Below are positions 51,201 through 61,098 of a stretch of 64,000 bases of DNA, piece by piece (the stretch's first letter is position 1; each line of letters begins with the position of its first letter). A program made the translations under genes and the position numbers. This DNA is from Pseudomonas sp. MN1F. GTDB taxonomy: Bacteria; Pseudomonadota; Gammaproteobacteria; Pseudomonadales; Pseudomonadaceae. The notes under the pieces were generated by a model that saw only the letters and a list, made by a program, of their open reading frames with translations, did not search any database and was not told the origin of the DNA. The stretch covers positions 62,001 to 126,000 of the forward strand of contig NZ_VZII01000041.1 in NCBI RefSeq assembly GCF_009391885.1, written 5' to 3'.

Positions 51201-52013
51201 TCATCCCAGTTCGAGCCAGATCGGCGCATGGTCCGAAGGCTTTTCCATCCCCCGCAACTCATAGTCCACGCCGCCCGCCTTGATCCGCGGCACCAGGGCC
51301 TGGGAGGCCATGATCAGGTCGATGCGCAGCCCGCGCTTGGGTTCGTCCTCGAAGCCGCGGCTGCGGTAGTCGAACCAGCTGAAGCGGTCTGCCACCTCCG
51401 GGTACAGGTGGCGGAAGCTGTCCACCAGGCCCCAGCCCTTGAGGCGCTCCATCCACTCGCGCTCTTCCGGCAGGAAGCTGCACTTGCCAGTTTTCAGCCA
51501 GCGCTTGGCGTTGTCCGGGCCGATACCGATATCGCAGTCCTGGGGCGAGATGTTCATGTCGCCCATCACCAACACCGGTTGGTCGTTCTTGAACTGCCCT
51601 TCGAGCAGCGCCTGCAGGTCGCTGTAGAAGCGCTGCTTGGCCGGGAACTTGGTGGGGTGGTCACGGCTTTCACCTTGCGGGAAGTAGCCGTTCATGATGG
51701 TGATCGGGGTGCCGTCGGCATCGGCGAAGGTGCCCCAGATGAAGCGGCGCTGGGCATCTTCTTCATCGGTGGCAAAGCCCTTGAACAGGCTCAGCGGCGC
51801 CTGGCGCGAGAGCAGGGCGACCCCGTAGTGGCCCTTCTGGCCGTGGTAGTGCACGTGGTAGCCCAGCGCCTGGACATCGGCCAGCGGGAACTGATCGTCG
51901 CTGACCTTGGTTTCCTGCAGGCCGATCACGTCCGGCTGGTGCTTTTCGATCAGCGCCGCCAGTTGGTGCGGGCGGGCCCGCAGGCCGTTGATGTTGAAAC
52001 AGACGATCTTCAT
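51201..52013 (-). CDS. xthA: Exodeoxyribonuclease III
   Basis: A base-excision-repair AP endonuclease/3'-5' exonuclease of 270 aa. Catalytic features: FNINGLRARPHQL, LQETKVSDDQFPL (Glu), FPQGESRD, MGDMNISPQDCDIGIGPDNA (Asp/Asn) and the final SDHAPIWLEL with His. Single-gene unit. Its position next to an oxidative-stress sigma module may be fortuitous. Confidence 0.94.
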   Translation of the reverse strand: MKIVCFNINGLRARPHQLAALIEKHQPDVIGLQETKVSDDQFPLADVQALGYHVHYHGQKGHYGVALLSRQAPLSLFKGFATDEEDAQRRFIWGTFADADGTPITIMNGYFPQGESRDHPTKFPAKQRFYSDLQALLEGQFKNDQPVLVMGDMNISPQDCDIGIGPDNAKRWLKTGKCSFLPEEREWMERLKGWGLVDSFRHLYPEVADRFSWFDYRSRGFEDEPKRGLRIDLIMASQALVPRIKAGGVDYELRGMEKPSDHAPIWLELG

Positions 52014-52176
52014 GGAAAGACAATCCTGGTAAAAGGCCGGATGCTAGCCGACATCGGCATTCATCACCAGCGTGGCAGCTTGGTCCGGGCACTGCTAACG
52101 TGCTGGATGAGGTGAACGATGCGCAGTGGAGCACCTCCAAGGCATTGACATGCCCTTTCCAGGAGGACTACCCGCC

Positions 52177-52827
52177 ATGCTCGAAGCCCCTGCCGCCCAG
52201 GCGCGTATCTGCACCCTCGATGACGGCTACAGCCGTGAGGCACGCTCGCTGTTGTACAACGCCTACCGTCACGAACCGACCTTCGCCTATATCTTCGAAG
52301 CCCAGCGCCCAGGCTACGAGCGCCGGCTGCGGGTAATGGTGCGCGAGTGGGTACGCCAGCACTTTTATCTGCAATTGCCGGCCATCGGCCTGCTGCTCGA
52401 CGACCGCCTGATCGCCCTGGCCCTGATCGTGCCGCCGCAACGTCGCCTGGGTGTGGCCGACAGCTGGGCCTGGCGTTTGCGCATGCTGCTGGGCACCGGC
52501 CAGCGCTGCACCCGGCGTTACATGGATTACCAGGCGGCGCTGGCCAGCTGTCTGCCGACCGGGCAGGTGCACATGCTGCCATTGCTGGGGGTGCATCCAC
52601 AATTTCGCGGCTGCCACTACGGCGAACAATTGTTACAAGCGGTTCACGACTGGTGCGCGGAAGACCCCAATACCCAGGGCGTGGTGCTGGACTCTGGCAA
52701 CGAGCATTACCTGGCCTTTTACGCGCGCCAGGGCTATGAAGAGATAGGCGAGGTCGCTGTAGGGCCAATCCGAGAAAGAGTGTTCTTTCATCCCAATCCA
52801 GTGTCATCCATACCATCAATTGCTTGA
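52177..52827 (+). CDS. GNAT-family N-acetyltransferase
   Basis: A protein of 216 aa. LLPLLGVHPQFRGCHYGEQLLQAV-type segment (acetyl-CoA pyrophosphate loop, FRGCHYGEQL) and VVLDSGNEHYLAFYARQGYE (strand/helix typical of GNAT motif A/B). The ATG at 52177 is chosen because AGGAGGA (52161-52167) lies 9 nt before it. An upstream ATG (52126) has none. Substrate unknown. Confidence 0.82.
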   Translation: MLEAPAAQARICTLDDGYSREARSLLYNAYRHEPTFAYIFEAQRPGYERRLRVMVREWVRQHFYLQLPAIGLLLDDRLIALALIVPPQRRLGVADSWAWRLRMLLGTGQRCTRRYMDYQAALASCLPTGQVHMLPLLGVHPQFRGCHYGEQLLQAVHDWCAEDPNTQGVVLDSGNEHYLAFYARQGYEEIGEVAVGPIRERVFFHPNPVSSIPSIA

Positions 52828-52835
52828 AGTGGGCC

Positions 52836-52862
52836 GCCAGGCGCCTCCCTTGAGCGCCTGGC
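52836..52862 (+). terminator. Hairpin between the GNAT and tamA genes
   Basis: GCCAGGCGC ... GCGCCTGGC, perfect 9-bp arms with a 9-nt loop, no U tract, 9 bp after the GNAT stop. Confidence 0.45.
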
Positions 52863-52871
52863 TCTGGTAGC

Positions 52872-54623
52872 ATGCGCCGCATGACGTATTCAGGAAGACT
52901 AACCTGGGGCCTGGTTTTCTGGGCCGCCAGTTTTGCAGCATGGGGCCAGAGCGAGTTGCTGGTGAAGGTTAAACCCGCCAACAAGGAGCTCAAGACCAAT
53001 GTCGAAGGCTATATCGGTACCCTCGGAGACCGCGATGAAGAAGCGCTGCTGCGTTTCAGTCGTGGGGCCGAGGAGCAGGCGCGCAAGGCTGCGCAGGCAC
53101 TTGGCTACTATCAGGCGCAGATCGATACCGAGGTCAAGCCGCCAGCCAAGGCCGACCAGCCCCCCCAACTGATCATCAAGATCGACCCCGGCGAGCCGGT
53201 GCGCCTGCGCAACGTGACCGTGCGCGTCGAAGGGCCGGCCAGCGAGATGAAAGCCTTTCGCGTGCCTGACAGCAGGGCCCTGAGGGCGGGCGAACAACTC
53301 AACCATGGCCTGTATGAAGATGCCAAGCGGCTGATCCAGAACCAGGCTTCGCGCTATGGCTTCTTCAATGGCCACTTCACGCGCCAGCGCCTGGCGGTCG
53401 ACCCTCAGGCCGGTGTGGCGGATATCGAGCTGGTTTACCAGAGCGGTCCGCGTTATCGCCTCGGGGCGGTGAAATTCACGGGTGACACGCCGCTCGACGA
53501 AGACCTGCTGCAGCGCATGGTCTCGTTCAAGCCTGGCACACCCTACGACTCCGAACTGATCGCCCAACTCAACAACGACCTGCAATCGAGCGGCTATTTC
53601 GAAGGCGTGCGGGTCGATGCCGCGCCTACTGCGGCGGTGGGCGAAGACATCCCGGTGGACGTCCGCCTCGACACCCGCAAGCCCCGCACCATGGGCCTGG
53701 GCCTGGGCTTCTCGACTGACGTGGGGCCGCGTGGCAAGGCCAACTGGACACGGCACTGGGTCAACCCGCAAGGCCACAGTTATGGCTGGGAAACCGAGAT
53801 TTCGGCGCCGCGGCAGAACGTCGGCTTGTGGTACGACGTGCCGCTGGATCCTCCCCTGACCGACAAGCTGCGCTTCGCCGGCGGCTACCAGAACGAAGAA
53901 ATCGCCGGCACCGACACCCTCAGCAAGCTGCTGACCGTCGGCCCGGAGTGGCACAGCAAGCTGGCCAGTGGCTGGCAGCGGGTGATCTCGCTCAAGTACC
54001 AGCGCGAAGAGTATCGCCTGGGCGATGATTCGGGGCTGAGCAATCTGCTGATGCCAGGCGTGAGCTTTTCCTACCTGCGCAGTGACAACCGCATCGACCC
54101 GCACAACGGTTACCGCTTGCAGTTCGACACCCAGGTAGCCAAGGAAGGGCTGATGTCCGACACCAACCTGTTGCACGGCAATGTGCTGCTCAAGGGCCTG
54201 ACCACCGTCGGCCACAATCACCGTTTCCTTGGGCGGGTGCAGTTCGGTGGCAGCGCCACCAACGGCTACAAGAACAACATTCCGCCGTCGCTGCGTTTCT
54301 TTGCCGGTGGCGACCAGAGCGTGCGCGGCTACGACTACCAGACCTTGTCGCCGAAGAACAGCGACGGCGACCGCATCGGCGGCCGCTATCTGGTCGCGGG
54401 CAGTGTCGAGTACCAGTATTCGCTGGCCGAAAAATGGCGCGTGGCAACCTTCATCGACCAGGGCAACGCGTTCAACACGTTGGAGCTGCCCAGCCTCAAG
54501 ACCGGGGTCGGTTTCGGCGTGCGCTGGGTCTCGCCGGTAGGGCCGTTGCGCCTGGACCTGGCCAAGGCACTCGATGACGACGGCGGTATTCGCCTGCACT
54601 TCTCCATGGGGCCTGAGCTGTGA
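52872..54623 (+). CDS. tamA: Outer-membrane translocation and assembly module protein TamA
   Basis: An Omp85-family protein of 583 aa with a signal peptide (cleavage near AAWG), three POTRA domains (about 25-270) and a C-terminal 16-strand barrel with the conserved FFAGGDQSVRGYDYQTLSPK (lid-loop VRGY). It works with TamB in inserting autotransporters and in moving phospholipid to the outer membrane. Start 52872 or 52881. Immediately followed by tamB with a 1-nt overlap (TGATG). Confidence 0.93.
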   Translation: MRRMTYSGRLTWGLVFWAASFAAWGQSELLVKVKPANKELKTNVEGYIGTLGDRDEEALLRFSRGAEEQARKAAQALGYYQAQIDTEVKPPAKADQPPQLIIKIDPGEPVRLRNVTVRVEGPASEMKAFRVPDSRALRAGEQLNHGLYEDAKRLIQNQASRYGFFNGHFTRQRLAVDPQAGVADIELVYQSGPRYRLGAVKFTGDTPLDEDLLQRMVSFKPGTPYDSELIAQLNNDLQSSGYFEGVRVDAAPTAAVGEDIPVDVRLDTRKPRTMGLGLGFSTDVGPRGKANWTRHWVNPQGHSYGWETEISAPRQNVGLWYDVPLDPPLTDKLRFAGGYQNEEIAGTDTLSKLLTVGPEWHSKLASGWQRVISLKYQREEYRLGDDSGLSNLLMPGVSFSYLRSDNRIDPHNGYRLQFDTQVAKEGLMSDTNLLHGNVLLKGLTTVGHNHRFLGRVQFGGSATNGYKNNIPPSLRFFAGGDQSVRGYDYQTLSPKNSDGDRIGGRYLVAGSVEYQYSLAEKWRVATFIDQGNAFNTLELPSLKTGVGFGVRWVSPVGPLRLDLAKALDDDGGIRLHFSMGPEL

Positions 54624-57600
54624 TGCGTGTGTTGAAATTCATTCTGCTGGGCGTGCTCGGCAGTGTGCTACTGGTGGCCCTGGCCCTGGGCCTGTTGCTG
54701 GGTACCGAAGCTGGCAGCCGCTGGGCACTCGGCCGGGTGCCAGGGCTGACGATCGACGATTTCCAGGGGCGCCTGGCGGGTACCTGGCAGGCCAGCCATT
54801 TGAGCTGGATCGACGGCGGCAACACGGTGCACGTGGAGGCGCCGCTACTGAGCTGGTCCCCGGCTTGCCTGATGCGCGCCACGCTGTGTATCGACCGGTT
54901 GCATGCCCAGCGGGTCGACATGGCCTTCGCGCCAAGCGATCAACCAGCCGAAAGCGGTCCGCTGCAGTTACCTGCACTGCGCTTGCCAGTGGCGATCGAG
55001 GTGGGCGAGGTGAAGGTAGGGCAGTTGCGCCTGGATGGCAGTGATCTGCTCGGCGATCTGCAACTGGCGGCGCATTGGACAGCGAGCGGCCTGCGCATCG
55101 ACAGCCTGCAGTTGCAACGTGACGATTTGCACGTGCAAGTGCAGGGCGATCTACAGCCTGAAGGCGATTGGCCGCTACAACTTCAAGGCCAGGTGCAGTT
55201 GCCTGAGGTAGAGGGCAAGGCATGGCAACTGGCGCTGAACGCCAAGGGTGAATTGCAGAAAACCCTTACCCTCGATGCCACCAGCAGCGGCTACCTTGAT
55301 GCACGCCTGAGCGGGACGGTACAGGCCCTTGCCGAACACCTGCCGGCGCACCTGCAGATTCGCGCCGAGGCCTTCAAGCCAGCGGCTTCGTTGCCCGACA
55401 CGTTGCAGCTCGATCAGCTCGTGCTGGATGCCCGGGGCGACCTGCTCAAAGGCTATCAACTGTCGGGTAGCGCCAGCCTGCCGGCCGAGCAGGCACCGAT
55501 CGCACTGGCGCTGACCGGCAAGGTGGACGCCAAGGGCGCCAAGCTGGATGCCCTGGACCTGACCGCCAGTGACACCCAGCGCGTCAAGCTGCAGGCCAGC
55601 GCCGACTGGCAGCAGGCGCTGAAGGCCGATGCCCAACTGGATTGGCAGGACTTTCCGTGGTTGCGCCTGTATCCGCTGGAAACACCGCCGCAGGTTACCC
55701 TCAAGCGTTTCAATGCCCAGGTTCAATACCAGGATGGCAATTACCAAGGCACCTTCAACGGTGACCTCGATGGCCCGGCCGGGGCGTTCACCCTGGCCAG
55801 CCCGTTCGAAGGTGACCTGGGCCAGGTGCGCCTGCCGCAACTGGCGCTGACGGCCGGGCAGGGCAAGGCGGCGGGCAGCGTCGCGGTGCGCTTCGCCGAT
55901 ACCCTGGCCTGGGACGTCGACCTGCAGTTGTCGGCCCTGGACCCTGCCTACTGGCTCGCCGAGCTGCCCGGCACCCTGGCCGGGCCGTTGCGCAGCAAGG
56001 GTGAAATGAAAGGTGAGCAGCTCAGCCTGAATGCCCAGCTCGACCTCAAGGGGCGCCTGCGCGGGCAGCCGGCGGTGCTCAAGGTCGAGGCACAAGGGGC
56101 CGGGCAGAACTGGACGCTCGGCGCCCTGGCCGTGCAATTGGGCGATAACCGGATCAACGGCAGTGGCAGCCTGCAGCAGCGCCTGGCCGGGCGTGTCGAC
56201 CTCGACCTGCCGCGGCTCGGCCAGCTGTGGCCGAGGCTGCAAGGGCAGGTAAAAGGGCGCCTGGACGTCAGCGGCACGCTAAATGCGCCGCAGGGCAACC
56301 TGACCCTGCAGGGCCAGCAACTGGCACAGGAAGAAAACCGCCTCCAGCGGCTCGAACTGGAGGCCCGCCTGGACAGCGCTCAACGGGGCGTGATCGACCT
56401 CAAGGCCAGCGGCATCCGCCTGGGCGACACGCTGCTGGGCACCTTGCAGGCCAATGGCAAGGGCGACATCCGTCAGCAGGCACTGACCCTGGCGCTGGAC
56501 GGCCCACAGCTCAAGCTCGACCTGGGTCTGGATGGTCAACTGAACAAGGGCGACTGGCGTGGTCGCCTGGCCAGCGGCAGGATCCAGGCCGGCGGCCAGG
56601 ACTGGCAACTGCAGGCTCCGGCCCGCCTGCAGCGGCTGGCCAGTGGCCAGATAGATTTCGCTGCTCATTGCTGGCGCTCCGGTCAGGCCAGCCTGTGCGG
56701 CGAGGACCAACGCCTGGCGCCTGAGCCGCGTCTGCGCTATCACCTCAAGCAGTTCCCGCTGGATAGCCTGGCGCAATGGCTGCCGAAGGACTTTGCCTGG
56801 CAGGGCATGCTCAACGCCGACGTGAACCTGGATATTCCGGCCAGCGGCCCGAAAGGCAACGTGCGTATCGATGCCAGTGGCGGTACGTTGCGCGTTCGCG
56901 ACAAGGGCCGCTGGATCGACTTCCCATACCAGGCCCTGCGCCTGGACAGCACCCTGGCGCCACGCAGGGTCGACACACGCCTGGATTTTCGCGGTGAACG
57001 CCTGGGTGAACTGAGCCTGAACACGCGCCTCGATCCGTTGGGCAAGAACAAGCCGCTGTCGGGCGACTTCCGCCTGGCCGGGCTGGACCTGTCGATCGCC
57101 CGTCCGTTTGTGCCAATGGTCGAGCGCCTGGCCGGGCAGTTGAATGGCAGCGGGCGCTTGACCGGCACCTTGCTGGCGCCACAGGTCAACGGCAACCTGA
57201 TGCTCAGTGGTGGCGAGGTCAGTGGTGCCGAGTTGCCGGTCAGCCTGCAGGATCTGTCGCTACAGGCCTTGATCGCCGGTGAGCAGGTGCAGATCAATGG
57301 CGGCTGGCGCAGCGGGGAAGCCGGGCGCGGCCAGCTCAACGGTCACCTGACCTGGGGCCAGGCCCTGGGCATGGACCTGCGTCTGCAGGGCCAGCAGCTG
57401 CCCGTGACCGTGGAGCCATACGCCACATTGGAAGTTGCACCAGACCTGAACCTGCGCCTGATCGACGACAAGCTGGCGGTGACCGGCAAGGTGCTGGTGC
57501 CCAAAGGCAAGATCGTTGTGCGCGAGCTGCCACCCTCTACCGTCAAGGTCTCGGACGACACGGTCATTGTTGGCCACCAGACCGAAGAGGGTAAACCGCC

Positions 57601-58294
57601 CATGGCGATGGCCATGGACATCGACGTGGTCGTGGGGCAGGACACGCTGTCGTTCAGCGGCTTCGGCCTGACCGCCAACTTGCTTGGCCATGTGCACATT
57701 GGCGACAACATGGACACCCGAGGCGAGTTGAGCCTGGCCGATGGCCGCTACCGTGCCTACGGCCAGCGCCTGATCATTCGCCGCGCACGGCTGCTGTTCG
57801 CCGGGCCGATCGACCAGCCCTACCTGGACATCGAGGCCATCCGCAAGGTCGACGATGTGATTGCCGGTATCCGCCTGAGTGGCAGTGCCGAGCAGCCGAC
57901 TACCACGGTGTTCTCGGAACCGGCCATGAGCCAGGAGCAGGCGTTGTCCTATCTGGTGCTCGGGCGCCCGCTGGGGACCTCTGGTGAGGACAACAACATG
58001 CTCGCCGAAGCGGCATTGGGCCTGGGCCTGGCGGGCAGTGCCGGGATTACCGGCAGCCTGGCATCGGGCCTGGGGATCGATGACTTCCAGCTGGACACCG
58101 AAGGCTCCGGTAACAGCACCAGCGTGGTAGCCAGTGGCAACCTGTCCGAGAAGCTCAGCTTGCGCTACGGGGTCGGGGTGTTCGAGCCGGCCAACACCAT
58201 TGCGCTGCGTTACAAACTCAGCAAGAAGGTGTATCTCGAAGCCGCCAGCGGGCTGGCAAGCTCGTTGGATATTTTCTACAAGCGAGACTTCTGA
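54623..58294 (+). CDS. tamB: Translocation and assembly module protein TamB
   Basis: A protein of 1223 aa. An N-terminal membrane anchor (VLKFILLGVLGSVLLVALAL) is followed by a very long beta-rich repetitive region expected to form a taco-shaped groove spanning the periplasm. The C-terminal TamB/DUF490 domain begins at about 900 (VAPDLNLRLIDDKLAVTGKV, LRLSGSAEQP-type and QALSYLVLGRPLG; final YLEAASGLASSLDIFYKRDF). It partners TamA and may carry lipids between membranes. Confidence 0.94.
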   Translation: MRVLKFILLGVLGSVLLVALALGLLLGTEAGSRWALGRVPGLTIDDFQGRLAGTWQASHLSWIDGGNTVHVEAPLLSWSPACLMRATLCIDRLHAQRVDMAFAPSDQPAESGPLQLPALRLPVAIEVGEVKVGQLRLDGSDLLGDLQLAAHWTASGLRIDSLQLQRDDLHVQVQGDLQPEGDWPLQLQGQVQLPEVEGKAWQLALNAKGELQKTLTLDATSSGYLDARLSGTVQALAEHLPAHLQIRAEAFKPAASLPDTLQLDQLVLDARGDLLKGYQLSGSASLPAEQAPIALALTGKVDAKGAKLDALDLTASDTQRVKLQASADWQQALKADAQLDWQDFPWLRLYPLETPPQVTLKRFNAQVQYQDGNYQGTFNGDLDGPAGAFTLASPFEGDLGQVRLPQLALTAGQGKAAGSVAVRFADTLAWDVDLQLSALDPAYWLAELPGTLAGPLRSKGEMKGEQLSLNAQLDLKGRLRGQPAVLKVEAQGAGQNWTLGALAVQLGDNRINGSGSLQQRLAGRVDLDLPRLGQLWPRLQGQVKGRLDVSGTLNAPQGNLTLQGQQLAQEENRLQRLELEARLDSAQRGVIDLKASGIRLGDTLLGTLQANGKGDIRQQALTLALDGPQLKLDLGLDGQLNKGDWRGRLASGRIQAGGQDWQLQAPARLQRLASGQIDFAAHCWRSGQASLCGEDQRLAPEPRLRYHLKQFPLDSLAQWLPKDFAWQGMLNADVNLDIPASGPKGNVRIDASGGTLRVRDKGRWIDFPYQALRLDSTLAPRRVDTRLDFRGERLGELSLNTRLDPLGKNKPLSGDFRLAGLDLSIARPFVPMVERLAGQLNGSGRLTGTLLAPQVNGNLMLSGGEVSGAELPVSLQDLSLQALIAGEQVQINGGWRSGEAGRGQLNGHLTWGQALGMDLRLQGQQLPVTVEPYATLEVAPDLNLRLIDDKLAVTGKVLVPKGKIVVRELPPSTVKVSDDTVIVGHQTEEGKPPMAMAMDIDVVVGQDTLSFSGFGLTANLLGHVHIGDNMDTRGELSLADGRYRAYGQRLIIRRARLLFAGPIDQPYLDIEAIRKVDDVIAGIRLSGSAEQPTTTVFSEPAMSQEQALSYLVLGRPLGTSGEDNNMLAEAALGLGLAGSAGITGSLASGLGIDDFQLDTEGSGNSTSVVASGNLSEKLSLRYGVGVFEPANTIALRYKLSKKVYLEAASGLASSLDIFYKRDF

Positions 58295-58301
58295 GGGCGC
58301 G

Positions 58302-58859
58302 TCAGCGTACGGTGGCGGCCTCGATGAATTCGTTGGTTTCGGCGGGGGCAGGCGTGTCGGGCTTGCGGATGGGGGTGATCAGCTTGGTGTACTCCTCGAT
58401 CAGGCGGTTGAGTGCCTCGGGTGGTTCGCTGGCATGAAACTGCATGCGGATCTGCACTTCGTCAGGGTCCCGGGCTTCAGCCTGGCGGCCCTGTGCGCCG
58501 ATCGTCACCTTGAAGCTGGCGGCACCGGCCTGTTCACTTGCCTCGCGTAAGGCATGCAGCCCCTCGGTGGCCTTTACCCGCACCGACAGGTCTACCTGCA
58601 TGCGCTCCAGGGTCAGGCCCTTGGGTGCCACCAGGGCGAACAGAGGCACGCGCATGAGGTGGCGGTCGTCCATGGCAACCTCGACCATCTTCGCCTTCAT
58701 CGGGCTACCAAGCGCCTGGGTGTCGCAGTCGAAAAATTGATCGAACAGGTTGATGTACTGCTGGGCTATCAGGCTGTTGGTGGCCGCAGCGGCCTCCTGG
58801 AGACCGCGGGTGATATCGCACAGGTCGATGGCGGTCATCGGGGCTGGTGGGTTGTCCAA
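58302..58859 (-). CDS. DUF2589-like protein
   Basis: A protein of 185 aa if started at the TTG at 58859, which has AGGAG 8 nt upstream. An ATG at 58838 would give 178 aa. It shares the pattern of its neighbour: MRVPLFALVAPKGLTLERMQ versus MKVPLLAAITHPNITIEEGN, and a late EPPEALNRLIEEYTKLI versus DPPEAMMRVIDFLTEAA. No catalytic motif, signal or membrane segment seen. Second of the two DUF2589-type genes below a Mor regulator. Confidence 0.7.
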   Translation of the reverse strand: MDNPPAPMTAIDLCDITRGLQEAAAATNSLIAQQYINLFDQFFDCDTQALGSPMKAKMVEVAMDDRHLMRVPLFALVAPKGLTLERMQVDLSVRVKATEGLHALREASEQAGAASFKVTIGAQGRQAEARDPDEVQIRMQFHASEPPEALNRLIEEYTKLITPIRKPDTPAPAETNEFIEAATVR

Positions 58860-58932
58860 GATGTTGGCTCCTGAGGCAGGAAGAGGCCCCGCTGGCACGC
58901 GCAGGGCAACCGGTCAAACAACGAGCGGACCA

Positions 58933-59595
58933 TCAAGGGGTAGTGGCACCTGCGGCTGCGTTGTTGGTGATGGCAGGGGAGTTTTTGAGGGTGTCGCCCT
59001 GCGAAATTGCATCCTGGCTTTCCAGGGTTGAAGTCTTGACCACTGTAGGCTTGGTGGCGGCCTCGGTGAGGAAGTCGATCACCCGCATCATGGCTTCTGG
59101 CGGATCCTGGCGGCGCAGCGAGGTATTGAACGCATAGCGTGCCCGGGTATCGGTCTTGCGGGTTTGCGTGGACTTGCTGCTGATACTGCCTTTCACATCC
59201 AGCTTGAAAGGCCCCCAACCCAGTGAGGCCGCCAGCTCGCCGCTTTTGCTGGACTCGCTGAAGTCCTCGGCCATCTGGCTGATGGTCAGTTCGAACTCGA
59301 CGTTACCTTCTTCGATGGTGATGTTCGGGTGGGTGATGGCTGCCAGCAGTGGCACCTTCATGGACTTGCTGACGACGCCTTTGTACTCGCCTTGTTCGTC
59401 AACGATGGTTTCGTCGTAGTCGAACTGGATGGCAACGGCTTTGCCATCTTGCACGCAGACCTGCATGAGGAAGTCTGCATAGGATTTGCTGGCTGTGACC
59501 TGCGCCTGCACCATGGCTTGCAGCGGTGCGGCGATCATGCGGTCCATGGGCAAGGCATTGATGACCGAGCCGATGAGGCTGTTGTCGATGGACAT
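58933..59595 (-). CDS. DUF2589-family protein
   Basis: A protein of 220 aa matching DUF2589: LPMDRMIAAPLQAMVQAQVT, SYADFLMQVC, KVPLLAAITHPNITIEEGNV, then GELAASLGWGPFKLDVKGSI and an ending of low-complexity Asn/Ala/Thr. Function is unknown. It is downstream of a Mor-type regulator and 73 bp upstream of a shorter paralogue on the same strand. Confidence 0.75.
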   Translation of the reverse strand: MSIDNSLIGSVINALPMDRMIAAPLQAMVQAQVTASKSYADFLMQVCVQDGKAVAIQFDYDETIVDEQGEYKGVVSKSMKVPLLAAITHPNITIEEGNVEFELTISQMAEDFSESSKSGELAASLGWGPFKLDVKGSISSKSTQTRKTDTRARYAFNTSLRRQDPPEAMMRVIDFLTEAATKPTVVKTSTLESQDAISQGDTLKNSPAITNNAAAGATTP

Positions 59596-59657
59596 ATGCG
59601 TCTTCTCTTTTTTTCAGGGTTGAGGGTGCGGCCACTATTGGGGGCCGCAGCGGGGCG

Positions 59658-60038
59658 TCAGCGTGAACAATGTTCCTGCCGACGGATGTTGCCGATCTGG
59701 CGCAGGCTCAAGCCGTACTTGTCGGCCAGCAGGCTGCGTGACAGGCCGTTGGCGCTTTCTTTCTGGATTTGCAGGTTGCGCAGCTGGCGCACAAAGTGGT
59801 CTGCCTTGGGGATTTCCAGGGCCACGCCGGCAAAGCGCTTGATCAAGGCATCAAGTGCGTCTGCCGGGAGTACATCAGCGAGCTTGGTGCGTTCGCGATG
59901 CTTGGGTATGTATTTGGGCCTGCCGCCGTAGGCGCAGGTCAGCTGGTAGGCGTTTTCAAGGCCGATGCATTCGATCAGGGCCTGCAACGAATGCGGTAAC
60001 TGGCCGATGTCGATGGATGTGAGATCTGGCAGTTCCAT
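59658..60038 (-). CDS. Mor-family transcription activator
   Basis: A protein of 126 aa. The pattern fits phage Mu Mor/C: CIGLENAYQLTCAYGGRPKYIP, LEIPKADHFVRQLRNLQIQK, and a C-terminal HTH (LADKYGLSLRQIGNIRRQ). The ATG at 60038 with AGGAAG upstream is chosen over 60173. No phage structural genes lie nearby, so it is a stand-alone regulator that probably controls the two DUF2589 genes downstream (inference). Confidence 0.78.
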   Translation of the reverse strand: MELPDLTSIDIGQLPHSLQALIECIGLENAYQLTCAYGGRPKYIPKHRERTKLADVLPADALDALIKRFAGVALEIPKADHFVRQLRNLQIQKESANGLSRSLLADKYGLSLRQIGNIRRQEHCSR

Positions 60039-60270
60039 ATGAGACTTCCTCGCGGTGGTTGGGGCGCGATGCCTATCGTTGGCATGGGGGAATTCTCGGT
60101 GAGTGTCGAATGTTGCCGCTAGGCGCCAAGTGGGCTGGCAGTTGTAGTTTTGGTGAGCAGGGCTTGCAGGCAACGGTGTCGTGCGATGTAGGAAGTTGCC
60201 TATATGCTGCCGTGCAGGCCCGATTTCTCGTAGAGTTGCTTTTCCATGGAGCTAGTAAGTTCCAGCCCCC

Positions 60271-60726
60271 TTATTCACAGGGATAACTGTTCAGCAGGCT
60301 TGCACCGGCAAGGTAGGCATGCGCTTTAGTTGGCTGCACTTGTGGCAAAGTGCGCCAGTCGATGACCAGGCAAAGGCTGTTCAATGGCTGGTTATCGAGC
60401 ATGCCTATGACCCTGTCGAAGGTCCGCCGATAGCGGGCGACGGTGTTGCCCAAGGGCTCGACCTGGTCTGCCTGGGCCAACGCCTGGCGAGCCAGTTCTG
60501 GCAGCAGCGGGTGCGGGACGGTGAAGTAGGCATGGCCGGGCCTGGCGTGCAGGTGCCCGGCTGCGCGGGTTCTTTGCCACAGTTGTTGCCATTGACTGCT
60601 GCCAGCATGGGCAGCCAGCTGGCCACCTAGCTCGAGCAATTGCTCAGGCGGCGCCTGGCGGGTGTCCAGGGCCTGGATGGGAAGTGACGGAGCGAACAGT
60701 ATGATGAACAGCGCGAACCTGCGCAT
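60271..60726 (-). CDS. Hypothetical periplasmic protein
   Basis: A protein of 151 aa with a signal peptide (MRRFALFIILFAPSLPIQA). The body is helical (LLELGGQLAAHAGSSQWQQL, LLPELARQALAQADQVEPLG). No recognised family. The 232-bp gap to the Mor gene (60039-60270) holds no convincing gene. Confidence 0.7.
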   Translation of the reverse strand: MRRFALFIILFAPSLPIQALDTRQAPPEQLLELGGQLAAHAGSSQWQQLWQRTRAAGHLHARPGHAYFTVPHPLLPELARQALAQADQVEPLGNTVARYRRTFDRVIGMLDNQPLNSLCLVIDWRTLPQVQPTKAHAYLAGASLLNSYPCE

Positions 60727-60874
60727 GGTGCCTCCAGCATGGATTGGGGAAAGCCGATGCTTTCAGGCCTGACATGCCACGCTAAGCAGGAAATACAGCG
60801 CTGCAAGGCGTCAGCGTTGTATCATTGTTGCCGCTCGTTGTGAGCAAACACCCCCGATGTTGAAGGATTTTTCG

Positions 60875-61063
60875 ATGACACACGTGCAGCGCCTCAAATA
60901 CTCGCTTCTGATCATCCTGGTGGTGCTGGGCCTCATGCTGGGCCTGTCGCATCTGCAGAAGCAAGGCACGATCAGTGAACAGACCTTCCAGATGCTGGCC
61001 ATTGCCATTGCCGTGGTCGTGGTGGTGATCAACGGGATTCTGCGGCGCAAGGTCAAACCCTGA
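60875..61063 (+). CDS. Small hypothetical membrane protein
   Basis: A protein of 62 aa with two hydrophobic segments (SLLIILVVLGLMLGLSHLQ, MLAIAIAVVVVVINGILRRK) and a basic end. The ATG at 60875 is chosen because AAGGA lies about 7 nt upstream. The 60857 start adds six residues. Function unknown. Confidence 0.65.
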   Translation: MTHVQRLKYSLLIILVVLGLMLGLSHLQKQGTISEQTFQMLAIAIAVVVVVINGILRRKVKP

Positions 61064-61098
61064 CGCTTGCCGGCCGGCCGCGTCTGGCCGGCCTTCAG

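Noticed and set aside
58302..60038. A prophage or tailocin because of the Mor-type regulator
   Set aside because: No tail, capsid, lysis or integrase genes are nearby.
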